Source: Amoebophrya sp. A120
Taxonomy: Eukaryota; Sar; Dinophyceae; Syndiniales; Amoebophryaceae
Length of the DNA stretch: 64,000 nucleotides
Assembly: GCA_905178155.1 (NCBI GenBank)
Contig: CAJINV010000004.1
Coordinates: 9,834,625-9,898,624 of the forward strand
Direction of reading: 5' to 3'
Part shown: positions 43,001 through 53,322 of the stretch, piece by piece
How positions within the stretch are numbered: position 1 is the first letter of the stretch
Layout of the letters: the number at the start of each line of letters is the position of its first letter
The notes under the pieces: generated by a model
Told to the model about the DNA's origin: nothing
The model's database searches: none
What the model saw: the letters and a program-made list of their open reading frames with translations, nothing else
Position numbers and translations under genes: made by a program

Positions 43001-46000
43001 CCGGACAGTGGTGGAGCCAATGGCGACATGCTGACGATTGGCGGGTTGATCACTTTTCAACTCTACTGGAACATGATGAACTCGGCGTTTCTAAATTTAT
43101 CCAATGTCTTCAACCAACTGATCCGCGCTTCCTCCGCCGCAGAGCGGGTGTTTCAGATCTATCAAATGTGAAAATGTCTGGGTCTGGAAGAATGCCAGAT
43201 TTGTCATGCAGGTTTTCCATGACTCATGAAGTCTGGTATGTAGGACATAGCATGACAGATTCTGTGAGAGTTCTATCGTGCCTATCCTGCATGAGAAACT
43301 GCCGCTCGATTAGGTCAAATAAAGTGGGCAGCTTTTGGTAATCATGCAACACAGATTTTTGCATGATTCAGATTTAGCATGACAAGCTGCTTTGTTCCAG
43401 ACCCACACCTTTTTTCATTCCATAAGATCATCGACGCCACGAAAGACAAAGCGAATCTGGTGAAGACGCCGGTACTATCGAAATGAAAAATCCCCCCACC
43501 CCACACTCAAACTAGAAATTTGCGATGCAGATTTGTGGTCACAAATCAGCTTTGTCATGCTAAAAGGGTGGAAAAGATGCGGACTGTAGTGCTGGTTGGC
43601 GTGGGAAAGCCTTGCATCTTCAGCATGACAGGGGGCAGATGGAAGTGGGAAACAGCATGACAAATTGCCTGCAAACGAGGCCGCAGCTGCGTCTCTTGGC
43701 CTTCTAGCATTACAAGTCGATTTGTGTACTCAAATACAGCATCACACATTTCGTTTTCGATATGGGGAGGGGGGATTTTTCCTTTTGATAGGTACCTAGA
43801 GGAACCGCGGCGTTGAGTGTGACTGGTGGAGCAACTACTTTTGCGCAGCAAGGCCGCGGAGGTACTACCACCGGAGCTATTGGCGGTACAGGCGGTGGTT
43901 TGAACACGGGGAGCACTTGCGCAACTAGTACAGATCTACGGTCCGCTACCTCGACTTCCAGCTTTGATACTACAACCAGTGTACAACAGCAGGACAGTAA
44001 CGGCAACTCTATTACGATCGTCCACGGCGAGCCTTTACTCTCCGCGGAGGACCGGGCTGAGATGGACAATATTAATTTGAACAACACACACAACGCGGCA
44101 CAGTCCTCCCCCGCCGGAAAGTCCGACGTGTCCGCAGCGGAAGTGGCCGCAGCGCTTTCCTCGTCACCGAATTCAGGTGGTTTCGGTACCAGCGACTACG
44201 AGTTGCAAGACGTCGTGGCGCATGCTTTACCTGAAACCGATTCCACCTCGACAACTGCGGTTGGCACATTGTCCCCCACCTCTACTTCATCTTCCCGGCA
44301 GGTATCTTCAAATGTTGTCGAAACCGCAAATAATTCTAGTAATCTCCTCCCCGTGACCACGATGCAGGGCGAGATAAAGTTAGAGAATGTGCACTTCAAG
44401 TACCAAACGCGGCCGGAGAACCCGGTATTGAACGGGTTAAACCTCACCTTGAAACCGAACACGACGACCGCTCTGGTTGGGAAATCCGGTGGCGGGAAAT
44501 CGACCGTCATTCACTTGCTGCTGAAATTCTACGATGTCACGGAGGGAAAGATCAAGATCGACGGGAAGGACTTGAACACTTTGAATCCCCAGGACGTCCG
44601 GAAATTTGTCGGCTTCGTCGCCCAGGACACGCAGCTGTTTGCAACTTCGATTCTGGACAACCTGCTCTACGGCTTGGAAAACCGGGAAACCATCACGACG
44701 AAGGAAGTGATCGAAGCGTGTAAGTTAGCCAACGCGCACGACTTCATCATGGACACAGAAGACAAGTACCAAACGCGGGTGGGCGAGAAGGGGGTGATGC
44801 TCTCCGGCGGGCAGAAGCAGCGGCTGGCGTTAGCGCGTATCAAATGCAAATATGTCTGGGTCTGGAAGGTTGCAAGTCTGTCATGCTAAGTCTGGATAGC
44901 ACAAAAATTTGTGTTGCATGATATACCAAAACGTGTCCACTTCTGAACAAGTTTAGCGGCAGTTTGTCATGCAGGATAGACATGATAGAGACTTCGCAGA
45001 ACCTGTCATGCTAGGTCCTGCATTGCCGACCTCATGGGGCATGGAAAATATGCATGACAAGCTGGCATTCGTCCAGACCCAGGCATATTTGCATTTGATA
45101 GTGCGGTGCTTTTTGCGAAAGCCAAAATTGCTCTTCCTCGACGAGGCGACCTCCGCGCTGGTATCCTGTGCAAAAGTATCGTACTCGTATTGCAATCACG
45201 CATTACAAGAACAAATCTTTTTCTTAAGGTGAATTCGCATTACAAAGTTTATTTCTCATGCTGAGGAAACTTGTAATGCATTTATACGAGTACGATACTG
45301 TTGTAGTTCATAGCTGGATGCGGAAAACGAAGCGTTGGTGCAAGAGGGGATTGACAGATTGCTGGAGCAGTGCAACAGCTATCAACTGCAAAAATGTCTG
45401 GGTGCTCTGGAAGAGTTGGGACTTGTCATGCACATTTTGCATGGCCCGTGAGGTCTGTGATGCTGGTGCTAACATCACAGATTTCTTGAGAGCTTCTTGA
45501 TGCTAATTACGCATGAGAAACGCCCTCTCCGCCTGCCAAGAACTGACTCCTCTTGCTGCTCATGCAACACAGATATTTTTAGAATCCCCAGACAGCATTA
45601 CAAGTCCCACTCTTCCAGACCCAGACACTTTTGCAATCCATAGCAACACGGTGCTGTTGATTGCACACCGGTTGTCCACGGTGATGAACGCGGATCAGAT
45701 CGCGGTGGTGAACGGGGGCAAGATTGTGGAGCTCGGGAACCTATGAAATGCAAAAGCATCGTACTAGTAGAACTCGCATGACAAATTTCCTCGGCATGAG
45801 AAATGAAATTTGTAATGGGGATTTGACTTGAGAAAGAAATTTGTAATGCATGAATGTGATTAGTGCGAACGAGTACGATACTTTTGCAATGCATAGAAGC
45901 ACGAAAAACTGTGCAAAAAAGGCGGAATTTACGCGAAGTTGGTGCAGCGCCAGATGAAGCGGGATGCGAACGTCATCGACGAACAGAAATTGTTGGACGG

Positions 46001-46160
46001 GGCTGGGAATAGTCCGGTGGGGTCGAGGACTACAACCAGGTCGAAGGAAGCGATTGTGGAGGTTGCGCCGAAGAAAGTTGTGGAGCCGAAGAAGGGTGGC
46101 CCGGCAAAAACGGAAATCGATGAACTCTTCGAGTCTGCGGAAATCGACGATGTTGCGTAA
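40083..46160 (+). CDS. ABC half-transporter (ABCB/TAP-like) with ZZ-type zinc finger
   Basis: Ten exons: 40083-40279, 40422-41845, 42116-42433, 42612-43159, 43430-43475, 43796-44837, 45106-45161, 45318-45379, 45648-45741 and 45901-46160. Together they give 1,348 codons plus stop. The start GCCATGG is a good eukaryotic context. The N-terminal hydrophobic segments resemble the TMD0 of TAPL/ABCB9. At about residues 322-360 lies a ZZ-type zinc finger (CHYCDVCHEKTQ ... YRCRTCDFDLCPRCY). The six-helix membrane domain follows, about 385-790 (IELSMRSLAAITRRKVFHSLIQIDIAHFD, NEAISNIRTVRAFAAE). After a Ser/Thr-rich linker comes one nucleotide-binding domain: Walker A VGKSGGGKST, Q-loop VAQDTQLF, signature LSGGQKQR, Walker B LLFLDEATSALD and H-loop IAHRLST. 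It is expected to dimerise and export a substrate across an internal membrane. The substrate is unknown. The zinc finger is unusual for this family. Confidence 0.92.
40280..40421 (+). other. GT-AG spliceosomal intron
   Basis: The donor is GTATTTC and the acceptor CTTATCCAG. It is 142 nt. The joint reads RAVLSAGITIVSVWWWRRG and keeps the long second-exon frame. Reading on past the donor, or cutting at TCCA repeats, leads to early stops. Confidence 0.7.
41846..42110. mobile_element. IE-D introner
   Basis: The flanking pentamers are CGACC and CGACA. It begins TATCGAATGCAAATATGTCT and ends CATATTTGCATTTGACA. It is 265 nt long. The joint reads EFVNPCDIPVVLQDDH. Confidence 0.9.
42434..42606. mobile_element. 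IE-A introner (reverse form)
   Basis: The flanking pentamers are CATCT and AATCT. It begins TATGCATTGCAAAAGTATAA and ends CTCTTGCACTGCATA. It is 173 nt long. The joint reads SNTILLVGGIFMAFYTSW in a transmembrane helix. Confidence 0.9.
43160..43424. mobile_element. IE-D introner
   Basis: The direct repeat AGATC lies at 43155-43159 and 43425-43429. It begins TATCAAATGTGAAAATGTCT and ends CCTTTTTTCATTCCATA. It is 265 nt long. The joint reads AERVFQIIDATKDK. Confidence 0.9.
43476..43790. mobile_element. IE-B introner, complete copy
   Basis: The direct repeat GGTAC lies at 43471-43475 and 43791-43795. It begins TATCGAAATGAAAAATCC and ends GGATTTTTCCTTTTGATA. It is 315 nt. It lies 46 nt after the preceding IE-D, so this exon is one of the shortest. 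The joint reads NLVKTPVPRGTAALS. Confidence 0.92.
44838..45100. mobile_element. IE-D introner
   Basis: The flanking pentamers are GCGCG and GTGCG. It begins TATCAAATGCAAATATGTCT and ends CATATTTGCATTTGATA. It is 263 nt long. It splits the helix after the ABC signature (QRLALAR|CFLRKPK). Confidence 0.9.
45162..45312. mobile_element. IE-A introner (forward form)
   Basis: The direct repeat GCTGG lies at 45157-45161 and 45313-45317. It begins TATCCTGTGCAAAAGTATCG and ends CTGTTGTAGTTCATA. It is 151 nt long. It splits the Asp codon of the D-loop SALD. Confidence 0.92.
45380..45642. mobile_element. IE-D introner
   Basis: It begins TATCAACTGCAAAAATGTCT and ends GACACTTTTGCAATCCATA. It is 263 nt long. 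The flanking repeat is blurred (ACAGC and GCAAC; GCAACA occurs at both sides, offset by a few bases). The joint places TVLLIAHRLST in frame. Confidence 0.85.
45742..45895. mobile_element. IE-A introner (reverse form)
   Basis: The flanking pentamers are GAACC and GAAGC. It begins TATGAAATGCAAAAGCATCG and ends CTTTTGCAATGCATA. It is 154 nt long. The joint reads KIVELGNHEKLCKKGGIYAKL, normal for an ABC C-terminus. Confidence 0.9.
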
Positions 46161-47377
46161 GGGGAGGTACAAAAACAAGCGGTCAGGATTTTTTAGTCGT
46201 GGGGCTCGCTTGCCAACAAACATAACTTCTACTGTTGCACTGACGCTGACCCAGACGCGGCGTATTTTTCTGATCATGTACCGCTCGCGCTCACGATATT
46301 CTTCGTTACCGTTACTACCATGCAAAAGACAACGCTTGCTTTCTGCGCTGTTTCTGGCCAGCTGTGGAAAAATTTACACCGGCTAAGGCTATCGGGAAAG
46401 AAGTTCGAAATGAACCGTCGACAACCATCTTCAGTTTTTATAAGCGTACTACCGCAGCTGGGTGAGCAACTACTTTAAAATTTTCCATAAATGTACCCAC
46501 GCCTGTGCATGATGAGACCCGTTTTTATCTTGCTTTTGACTTTTTCTAGAAGTTGCTCAACCGCCAGCATTCCCCGGCGGAACAAATGCTGTCTTATCCT
46601 CGGGACTCACTCATAGTAATTCAAAAAGAAAGAAGATGGTTTCTACAATGTCAATGTCAATGTACACCAGAGAGCACCACTTCATCTACTAAAGAAGGTG
46701 CACGAGAGAAAATCATCGCTAGACACTTCATCTGACGTCTCAATCTTTGTCGACACGAATAGGATTATAGGCTATGTGAAGGGAGCTGCTGCACTAAATG
46801 ACGCCTTGTCCACCTCCGTCGATTCTACTTCTGATTCTGAGACTACAGATGAGGTTAAAGTCTTCACTTCCTAAACACAAAAATCTTCCATGGCCTCCAA
46901 TTATGATGAAGAACATGAAACATCAAATGTCAATAGTTGTGGCTGCTTCTAACCCAAGTAACGCACGGACATCATGGATGTGACTGTACTTAAAGGCTTT
47001 GTCGTGGTCGTTGTTGCAAACAACTCATCTAGGGCTTCTTACAAAAAACTACACCGCGACTTACGCGAAAAGATGAGGCTTGATGCTCATGCTTCCGCTC
47101 ATCTCGAGCTGTATAGTGATAGTTGTGCTGTTGTTGATGCTGTTCCACTTCCGCCACATCCGGTGCATTGTACTTATCTAGCTGCAGAAGTAGTCAACGG
47201 GAACGGATTCGTCTTGCTGGACAAAAAAGTTCGTCTTGGACTATGAAAAATAAAGAAATCCCAGGCCAAAGATCACAACTCTGATTTTGATTGAAAGAGC
47301 TTTCATGTCGACGAGAACCGCTTTTGTAGCTTTTCTCCTTATTTGATTCTGTCATCTCCTAGCGAAAAACGTAGAAC
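46161..47377. other. Intergenic region
   Basis: AT-rich sequence with small stop-rich frames. No introner copy, RNA gene or repeat was recognised. Confidence 0.6.
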
Positions 47378-50300
47378 ATGATGAACACGACCTCTGGCAC
47401 TTCATCTGTTGTCGCCAGCCATCCTGTTCCGCACCAGACGGCACAGCCGGCGCAGGCGGTTTCCTCGAGCACTGCTGCACCCCCGAAAAATATGGACGAC
47501 TGGCGTGATCCATTCGCGGCCTCTGGCACGGCACGTGGACAGGTACCCCTTGCAGGAGGTGCTGGCACAGGAGCGTTAGGGCATGTTTTGCAGCCGGAGA
47601 AACCGATAGTACAGAAGACGCATCCTGGCCAACAAGCACAACATTTTTTTGGCGGCGTCTCTACGACAGGTGGAAGATCATCAACTGCCCATAACCAAGC
47701 GCTGGGAGGCCCTGGTATGGCTAGTATGGCCCCAACGTCGTCGTCGACCGCAAGTGCATCAGCATCATCTTCGAGCAAAAATGCTGGTATGGTCGTTCTT
47801 CACCACCACCAAAATACCATTCCGGTCAGGAAACACCCAGATGACCACGCAACAAGCATCAAACCAGCAGCGAAGCAGACCAAAAGGAAACCTCCCATGA
47901 CTTTCGGCTTGAAGAAAAAGAAAAAGAAGACGCACTGGACGTCGAAACGAGTAAGGATCGAAGCTCACCGCGGACCTGTTTTGTGGGTGCAGGGAAATGT
48001 CACCAATTTTGCCGGTGAGTACGAAAAGGAGCGGGACGAATTGTATCCCGGTGTTGATCAAAATGCCGGAAACATCGTTGGTGCTTTACCTCCTCCTCCT
48101 CCTCCTGCTGTTGTTCCGGCGGATTTCGAGAAGCGGGAGAAGCAGCATGAGGAGCGGTTTTTTTTCCGCTTGTTTTCGACGTCGAGCTCGGGCCTGAAGA
48201 AACATGAACTACATCCTCTCACTAACAGGGCGAGTGCCAGCAGAGAAGAGACTGCCGACGCTGCAGATGTTGTTGAAACACTGCCTGAAGATATTACTGC
48301 ACCGGCGGGGGCGGAGGGCGAAAGAAATTTGGGCGAGCTTGGCAAACAGCCGAGCGTTGTAGCTGGAAGCGGTGCTGCTGATCGTGCAGTGGGAGGACTA
48401 GAGCGCGATGCGGCAGATCATGTTGTCATGATGCAGTGCGACGAGGAGGTTGACGTTGAAGACGATGTCGAGCTCGACGCAACAAAAGCGGCTGCAAGTA
48501 CTTCCGGTACAACACCAGCAAGAATCAGTGGCTTGCCTGCCCTGCCCTCGCCCTCCTCCTCAGAAGTGTCCCCTCAGGTACTATCAGACGCCGACACAAA
48601 GAACAAAAAAGATTCTACTGATGAACCCACGGTCTCAACGCGCTCGCCTTCAATTGAAAATGATGCTCATCTTCTAGAGGACTTCGCAGCACCAACAACC
48701 TCCGAAGGGGCCGTGTTATCGATGAAACGGTCTCAACATGAGCCGACCTCCCACGCCCACCGGCACCGGAATAATAAGCAGGAGCAAACCAAACAGCAAA
48801 CGAGAAACCAAGGGATTCCGGCTCATTTGCGGAACCAAAAAGTTCGCAAGCCGTATTTCGACGCGAATAAGATTCTTCGCAACGCGGTCGGCACGTGGGT
48901 CAGCACCGTTCCCAACGTTGTCTGCGAGGGGGCGGCCACGAACAAGGACAAACTCTGCTGGGTGAGTTACGATCAGCAGAGCGCAGCCCGGATATCAAAT
49001 GTAAAAGCGTCTGGGCCTGGAAACGTTAACGTCATGCTGTTTTTGCATGACACAGAAGTGCTGGATGAACCTTTGCATGACACAGAAGTGCTGGATGAAC
49101 CTTCTTTTTCTCACTTTTCTACCTTTCTTTTTCCTCCCTCGGTGCTAGTTGAAGGCGTTGCGCAGAACTATTTCTACTTGGGCACCCGCACAACTTCCGT
49201 CGCAGCCGTCCCAGTAGTTGCTGTGGATGTTCTTCGGTAGAAATCGCACTGCCCAATAAATTCCGCTAGAGTTTACCGGGTATGCGGCTACTGTTTGTCG
49301 AAATAATTTACATGGGGACGCCCTGCCCTTAGCCTTCCAACATGACACAGAAGTGCTGGCATGGAAGCTCGAGCATCACAGTTTTCGAGAAGCTTCCGCA
49401 ATGCTTAGCATCCGGCCACCTCGTACTTCGAAAAAACTTCAAAAAGACTTCAAAGATGAGTTCAGTGCGAGTTCAAAACGAACGCACACAAAATCCTATA
49501 TTTCTCGCAAAGTCATTTGACCTGTTGCAAAATCGCAAAGAGCCAGCGTTTCTGTCGAAAGTCAGCTGGCTTTGCGTGGTTTGCAATAACTCAAATGACT
49601 TTGTGCGGAATTTGCATCAAAAAAAGTCAATTGACTTTATGCTAATTTCAAAAAAAGTCAAATGTCTTTTCCTGAATTCGGCTCATTTCGCAAACAGACA
49701 GCAAAAATTTGAAGGATGTGCCCAATTTTTTTGCAGAAGTCAGTTGACTTTTCTGGCAAAAGCTCTCAGAAGTCAATTGGCTTCTCATAAAACGAAAATG
49801 AAGAGTCAATTGACTTTGCCTGGAAATCGTCAAAAGTCAATTGACCTGCGCCCTTTTTTAGGTCAACTGACAATGGGCAAATTATTGAACTCGGATTAAA
49901 CTCGTAATGAACTCGGTTTTGAACTCGTGCTCCGGTCTTTTTGAAAACTCTAAAAGTACGAGGTGGCCCCGTGCTAACAATGCCGAATCCGCATGACAAA
50001 TTCATCCCCACTTTGGTGACAGAAAGTGGGCGCCTCTTGCGACCAATGCATGAGAGATTTTTCTGTGTTCTGGAATGCGCATCACAAGTTTGTATTCTTC
50101 CAGGCCCATACATATTTGCAATTCATACCGGACACGGAGCTACTACTGGTTCCCGGCGAACTCCGAGCAGGAGATGCTGGAATGCTTCGAACTCGCGATT
50201 TTGAATTCCTATCCTGTGCAAAAGTATCGTACTCGTATTGCAATCATGCGTCACAAACTTTTTTGTTATAGGTAAATCCGCATTACAAATTTTATTGCTC

Positions 50301-52469
50301 ATGCTGCGGAAATTTGTCATGCATTTATACGAGTACGATACTTTTGCAGTTCATAATTCCTACAAGGAGACGACCTTGCGTCAGTACGAAGACATGAACG
50401 AACGGCTGAAAAAGCCCCCGGCGTTCAGTAGAATGGATTATCCCACAGAAAAAAGCTGGCAGGGCATATTTGTAATGCAAAAATAAGAATAAGTACACAG
50501 AAATGAAAAATCTATCATGGGCGGCCTCATAGCATGCTATTTAGGATATGCAATAGTGCAAATTTTTTTGTCTATTTATTTTTGCATTACAAATATGACC
50601 TGCCAGTTTTTTTCTGTGTGATATGGATCAGGAGTTACTCGGAGGAGCGGGAGCGAGTACAAGAACTGGGGAGCCACGACCAAGTGCGGCAACAAAACAG
50701 ACGAAGAGAAACAACACGACCTGCAGAGGAAGGGACCCTGCTCATGCTGTGCGACAGATCAGTAGCAGTTCCTCTTTGTTCATCGGAGCACCATCGGCTT
50801 TTGGTTCATCTGGATTCTTCGTGGGACGTCTTCCGACACCGATGCAGCGAGGAAGAGCACTCGCGTCGAGTTCCTCATTTTCTAATAACGTGCTGCAGGA
50901 GCAGCCACAACCGATTTTTCACGACATACGGAGCAGCGGCCAGAGTATCATGTCAGCGCCCTCTTTATTTTCCGGTTCCTCAACCATCGATGATGAATGC
51001 TCTCAGACGAGCACCAACTCCGACTACAGGATGCTGGCCAACCAACCGACTCCTGACCCTCAGCAGGAGAACATGAAAAAAACCCTCGCGGAGCGGCTGA
51101 GGCGGTTGCGCAAAAAGCAAAAACAGCTGCCAGCAACGCGGGGATCGCAGCAATTTCAGTTCGAGGTCAAGCAGCTGCAGCGAGCGGCACTGCTCCGGCC
51201 GAGCGGGGGTTCTTCGGGTTGTACTACTAGGGATCTCGCCGGAATGAAATCCCGGCAGCCGGAAGATGAGAGACAGGTGTTTGATAACTCCTTGTGTGGC
51301 GGGACTGCGAATGGAGGGATCATTCCAGGTCATAATTATCCGGGAATGTTGCCGTACGCGCAGCAGCAAGCACTTGCTTTTTCGCAAGGTGGTTTCTACA
51401 CGACCCCGGACGGTCGGATCATTTCCCCGGCCGAGGTGCAGCGAATACAACAGATGGCGCGCGTCCAAGGCGGATTACTACAGCAGAGTGGCACAGGTGC
51501 CCAGCAATATTTCTTACCCGGCGGCGTACTAGGAGCTGCAACTTCGTCGACTACCTTCTCCAAGAACGCCAACAAAAAGCCGCTGACCGCGAAAGAAAAA
51601 TCGTCCCAGATTTGGCACCGGAAAATGAAATTACGGCGGACCAAGATCTACCAGTACCTGGCAGGCAAACCCGCGAGTCGCGAGGAAAAGCTGCAATTAG
51701 CGGACAACAAAAGTCAGAAGACCCGTCCGAAGCCGAAAAACTGCACGAAGAAGCACCTACTGTACCACCCGCAACCCGCGTTGGATTTGATGCGGTATCA
51801 ACTGCAAAAATGTCTGGGTCTGGAAGGATGCAACTTGTGATGCTGCATTTGGATGTCAAAAAAATCTGTATTGTATGAGCAGCAAAAGGATTCTAATTTT
51901 TCCTCCCGGAGAGGGCATTTGTCATGCGGAATAGGCATCAAGAAGACCTCAGAAAATCTGTGATGCTAGGGCATGCATCACAGACTACATCATGGCTCAT
52001 GCAAAACGTGCATGACAAGTCTCAGAATCTTCCAGACCCAGACATATTTGCAATGCATATGCGGAATCTCTGTGCAACAGCCAACCCGCTGGACGCGAGT
52101 TTGCTGGAACGCGCGGATGTCTGGGGGGAGCATGCGGACTGGGCGGCCGTAGAGGAGTGGGAACAGAGGCAGCAGGAGGTGGAGGAGAGCGGAGTATTGG
52201 ACGACGGTCGTACTGTAGCTGTCAAGATGAACAACTACATGGCTCCTGCGAATAACGCTACGAACCATATAGAAGCTTTTGATGGGAAGCTGCAAATGCA
52301 AATCAGTCGCAACATGTTGGTGGAGCAACAGCGGTCCACCTCCTCCGTCGTCGCAACTTCCTCGCGGGTGGATCTTCGGCAGGAAAATGGGATGTCTCTC
52401 TGCTCGTCCCACTCCTCGTCGGAGGTCGGTGGGAGCGTCGGCTTTGAGAAAATGGACGTGGATTCGTAG
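47378..52469 (+). CDS. Hypothetical Ser/Gln/His-rich protein
   Basis: Exons are 47378-48992, 50133-50209, 50361-50438, 50629-51795 and 52065-52469 (1,113 codons plus stop). The N-terminal part is Ser/Thr/Ala-rich with a basic cluster (KKKKKKTHWTSKRVRIEAHRG). A conserved-looking stretch lies near the first introns: GIPAHLRNQKVRKPYFDANKILRNAVGTWVSTVPNVVC, then SYYWFPANSEQEMLECFELAILNSYKETTLRQYEDMNERLKKP. After a Gln-rich middle, the C-terminus has LAERLRRLRKKQKQLPATRG and NPLDASLLERADVWGEHADWAAVEEWEQRQQEVEE. I recognise no family. Frames at 50438 that read into YPTEKSWQG are inside an introner, not coding. Confidence 0.7.
49045..49360 (+). repeat. Repeated 20-30-bp unit inside the enlarged introner
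   Basis: GCATGACACAGAAGTGCTGG followed by ATGAACCTT occurs twice back to back (about 49045-49105). A third partial copy lies at about 49341-49360. Confidence 0.8.
49500..49880. repeat. Palindromic repeat based on AGTCAATTGACT
   Basis: At least eight near-copies of AAGTCAATTGACTTT, some with one or two changes (AGTCAGTTGACTT, GTCAAATGTCTTT, GTCAACTGACA), are spaced irregularly through the right half of the enlarged introner. Because the word is its own reverse complement, strand is undefined. Confidence 0.8.
50210..50355. mobile_element. IE-A introner (forward form)
   Basis: The direct repeat ATTCC lies at 50205-50209 and 50356-50360. It begins TATCCTGTGCAAAAGTATCG and ends TTTTGCAGTTCATA. 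It is 146 nt long. The joint reads ELAILNSYKETTLRQYEDMN. Confidence 0.92.
50439..50623. mobile_element. IE-J introner with long perfect-like inverted repeats
   Basis: The direct repeat TGGAT lies at 50434-50438 and 50624-50628. It begins TATCCCACAGAAAAAAGC and ends TTTTTTTCTGTGTGATA. The terminal inverted repeats are about 60 bp with few mismatches, including CATATTTGTAATGCAAAAATAA-like arms. It is 185 nt long. The joint reads PAFSRMDQELLGGAGAS. Confidence 0.88.
51796..52059. mobile_element. IE-D introner
   Basis: The direct repeat TGCGG lies at 51791-51795 and 52060-52064. It begins TATCAACTGCAAAAATGTCT and ends GACATATTTGCAATGCATA. It is 264 nt long. The joint reads ALDLMRNLCATANPLD. Confidence 0.92.
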
Positions 52470-53322
52470 GACCCACGGGATGAAGAATCTACGTCAAGAG
52501 TAAACTGTTAAAGCCAAAGGACCGACGTATCAAGAAGCCGATATCAATGAAACGTGCAACAGCTGCTGCCATGGACCCCGTTCTGAATTTTAGAAGGAAA
52601 CAAGCGTAAACAATGGAGGAAGTTGTCTTTGAACGGAACAATCACACTGGATGAATTCTCGCACGGCATAGTCGCGAAGCCAAATCGTTTTTCCACCTGG
52701 TGATCGTGATCGAACAATTGCGAGGAATTAAGTACATTCACAATCGGCTGCGCTCAAGTTGTTACGAAAGGTCTCGGTGTAGTGCAAATGCTGCGACTGT
52801 GTCGACAAAAATAAGAAAAGGACGATCGCGATCAGAATCACAAAGTGGATCACAGCATGCGGTAAACCAAAATTAGCTTTCAAATCTCGTTCACCTTTTT
52901 GGTGGCAGCTCGGTCTTCAGATCCGAGAAGTTCAAGTTCTCGAGAAATCGATTAAGTACTTACCCAAAAAGATCTGGTCGGAGGAAATTGCAGTACCTGT
53001 TCGTGCGGATGGAAATGTTTTTGGTTTCGGAAAGTCTGAATCTGTATCTGGTGTATGATGTTGCGCCTCTTTTTCTTCATCAGGTCCGGTTTGTCCGATT
53101 GGTTCTTTAGAAAGCAAATTGATGAGTACCTTCCCCACCTTGTGCTCGTTGGAGTTTGTGTCTGTCTCTTTCAAGAAATAAATACACACCGACCACACCA
53201 TCACTGGTCGTGACGAGCAGTCAAAGGAAAATTTATCACGATATCGACGATCGTTGTTCTAAGAAAGAGGCCTTGCCGCCGCGTGACCTGTGCCAGGTAG
53301 TTCCTCGTCATAGCTGAGAAAG
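52470..53322. other. Intergenic region
   Basis: No introner copy, repeat or RNA gene was seen. Only short frames on both strands. Confidence 0.6.

Larger units (their letters stand above)
48993..50127. mobile_element. Enlarged IE-D introner with internal repeats
   Basis: The direct repeat CCGGA lies at 48988-48992 and 50128-50132. The left end is TATCAAATGTAAAAGCGTCT, the right end CCCATACATATTTGCAATTCATA (degenerate IE-D ends). At 1,135 nt it is over four times the normal IE-D length. The joint reads QQSAARTRSYYWFPANSEQ in frame. Confidence 0.85.

Noticed and set aside
49500-49880. CRISPR array
   Set aside because: The repeated words are 12-bp palindromes with irregular spacing inside a eukaryotic intron, without uniform spacers or cas genes.
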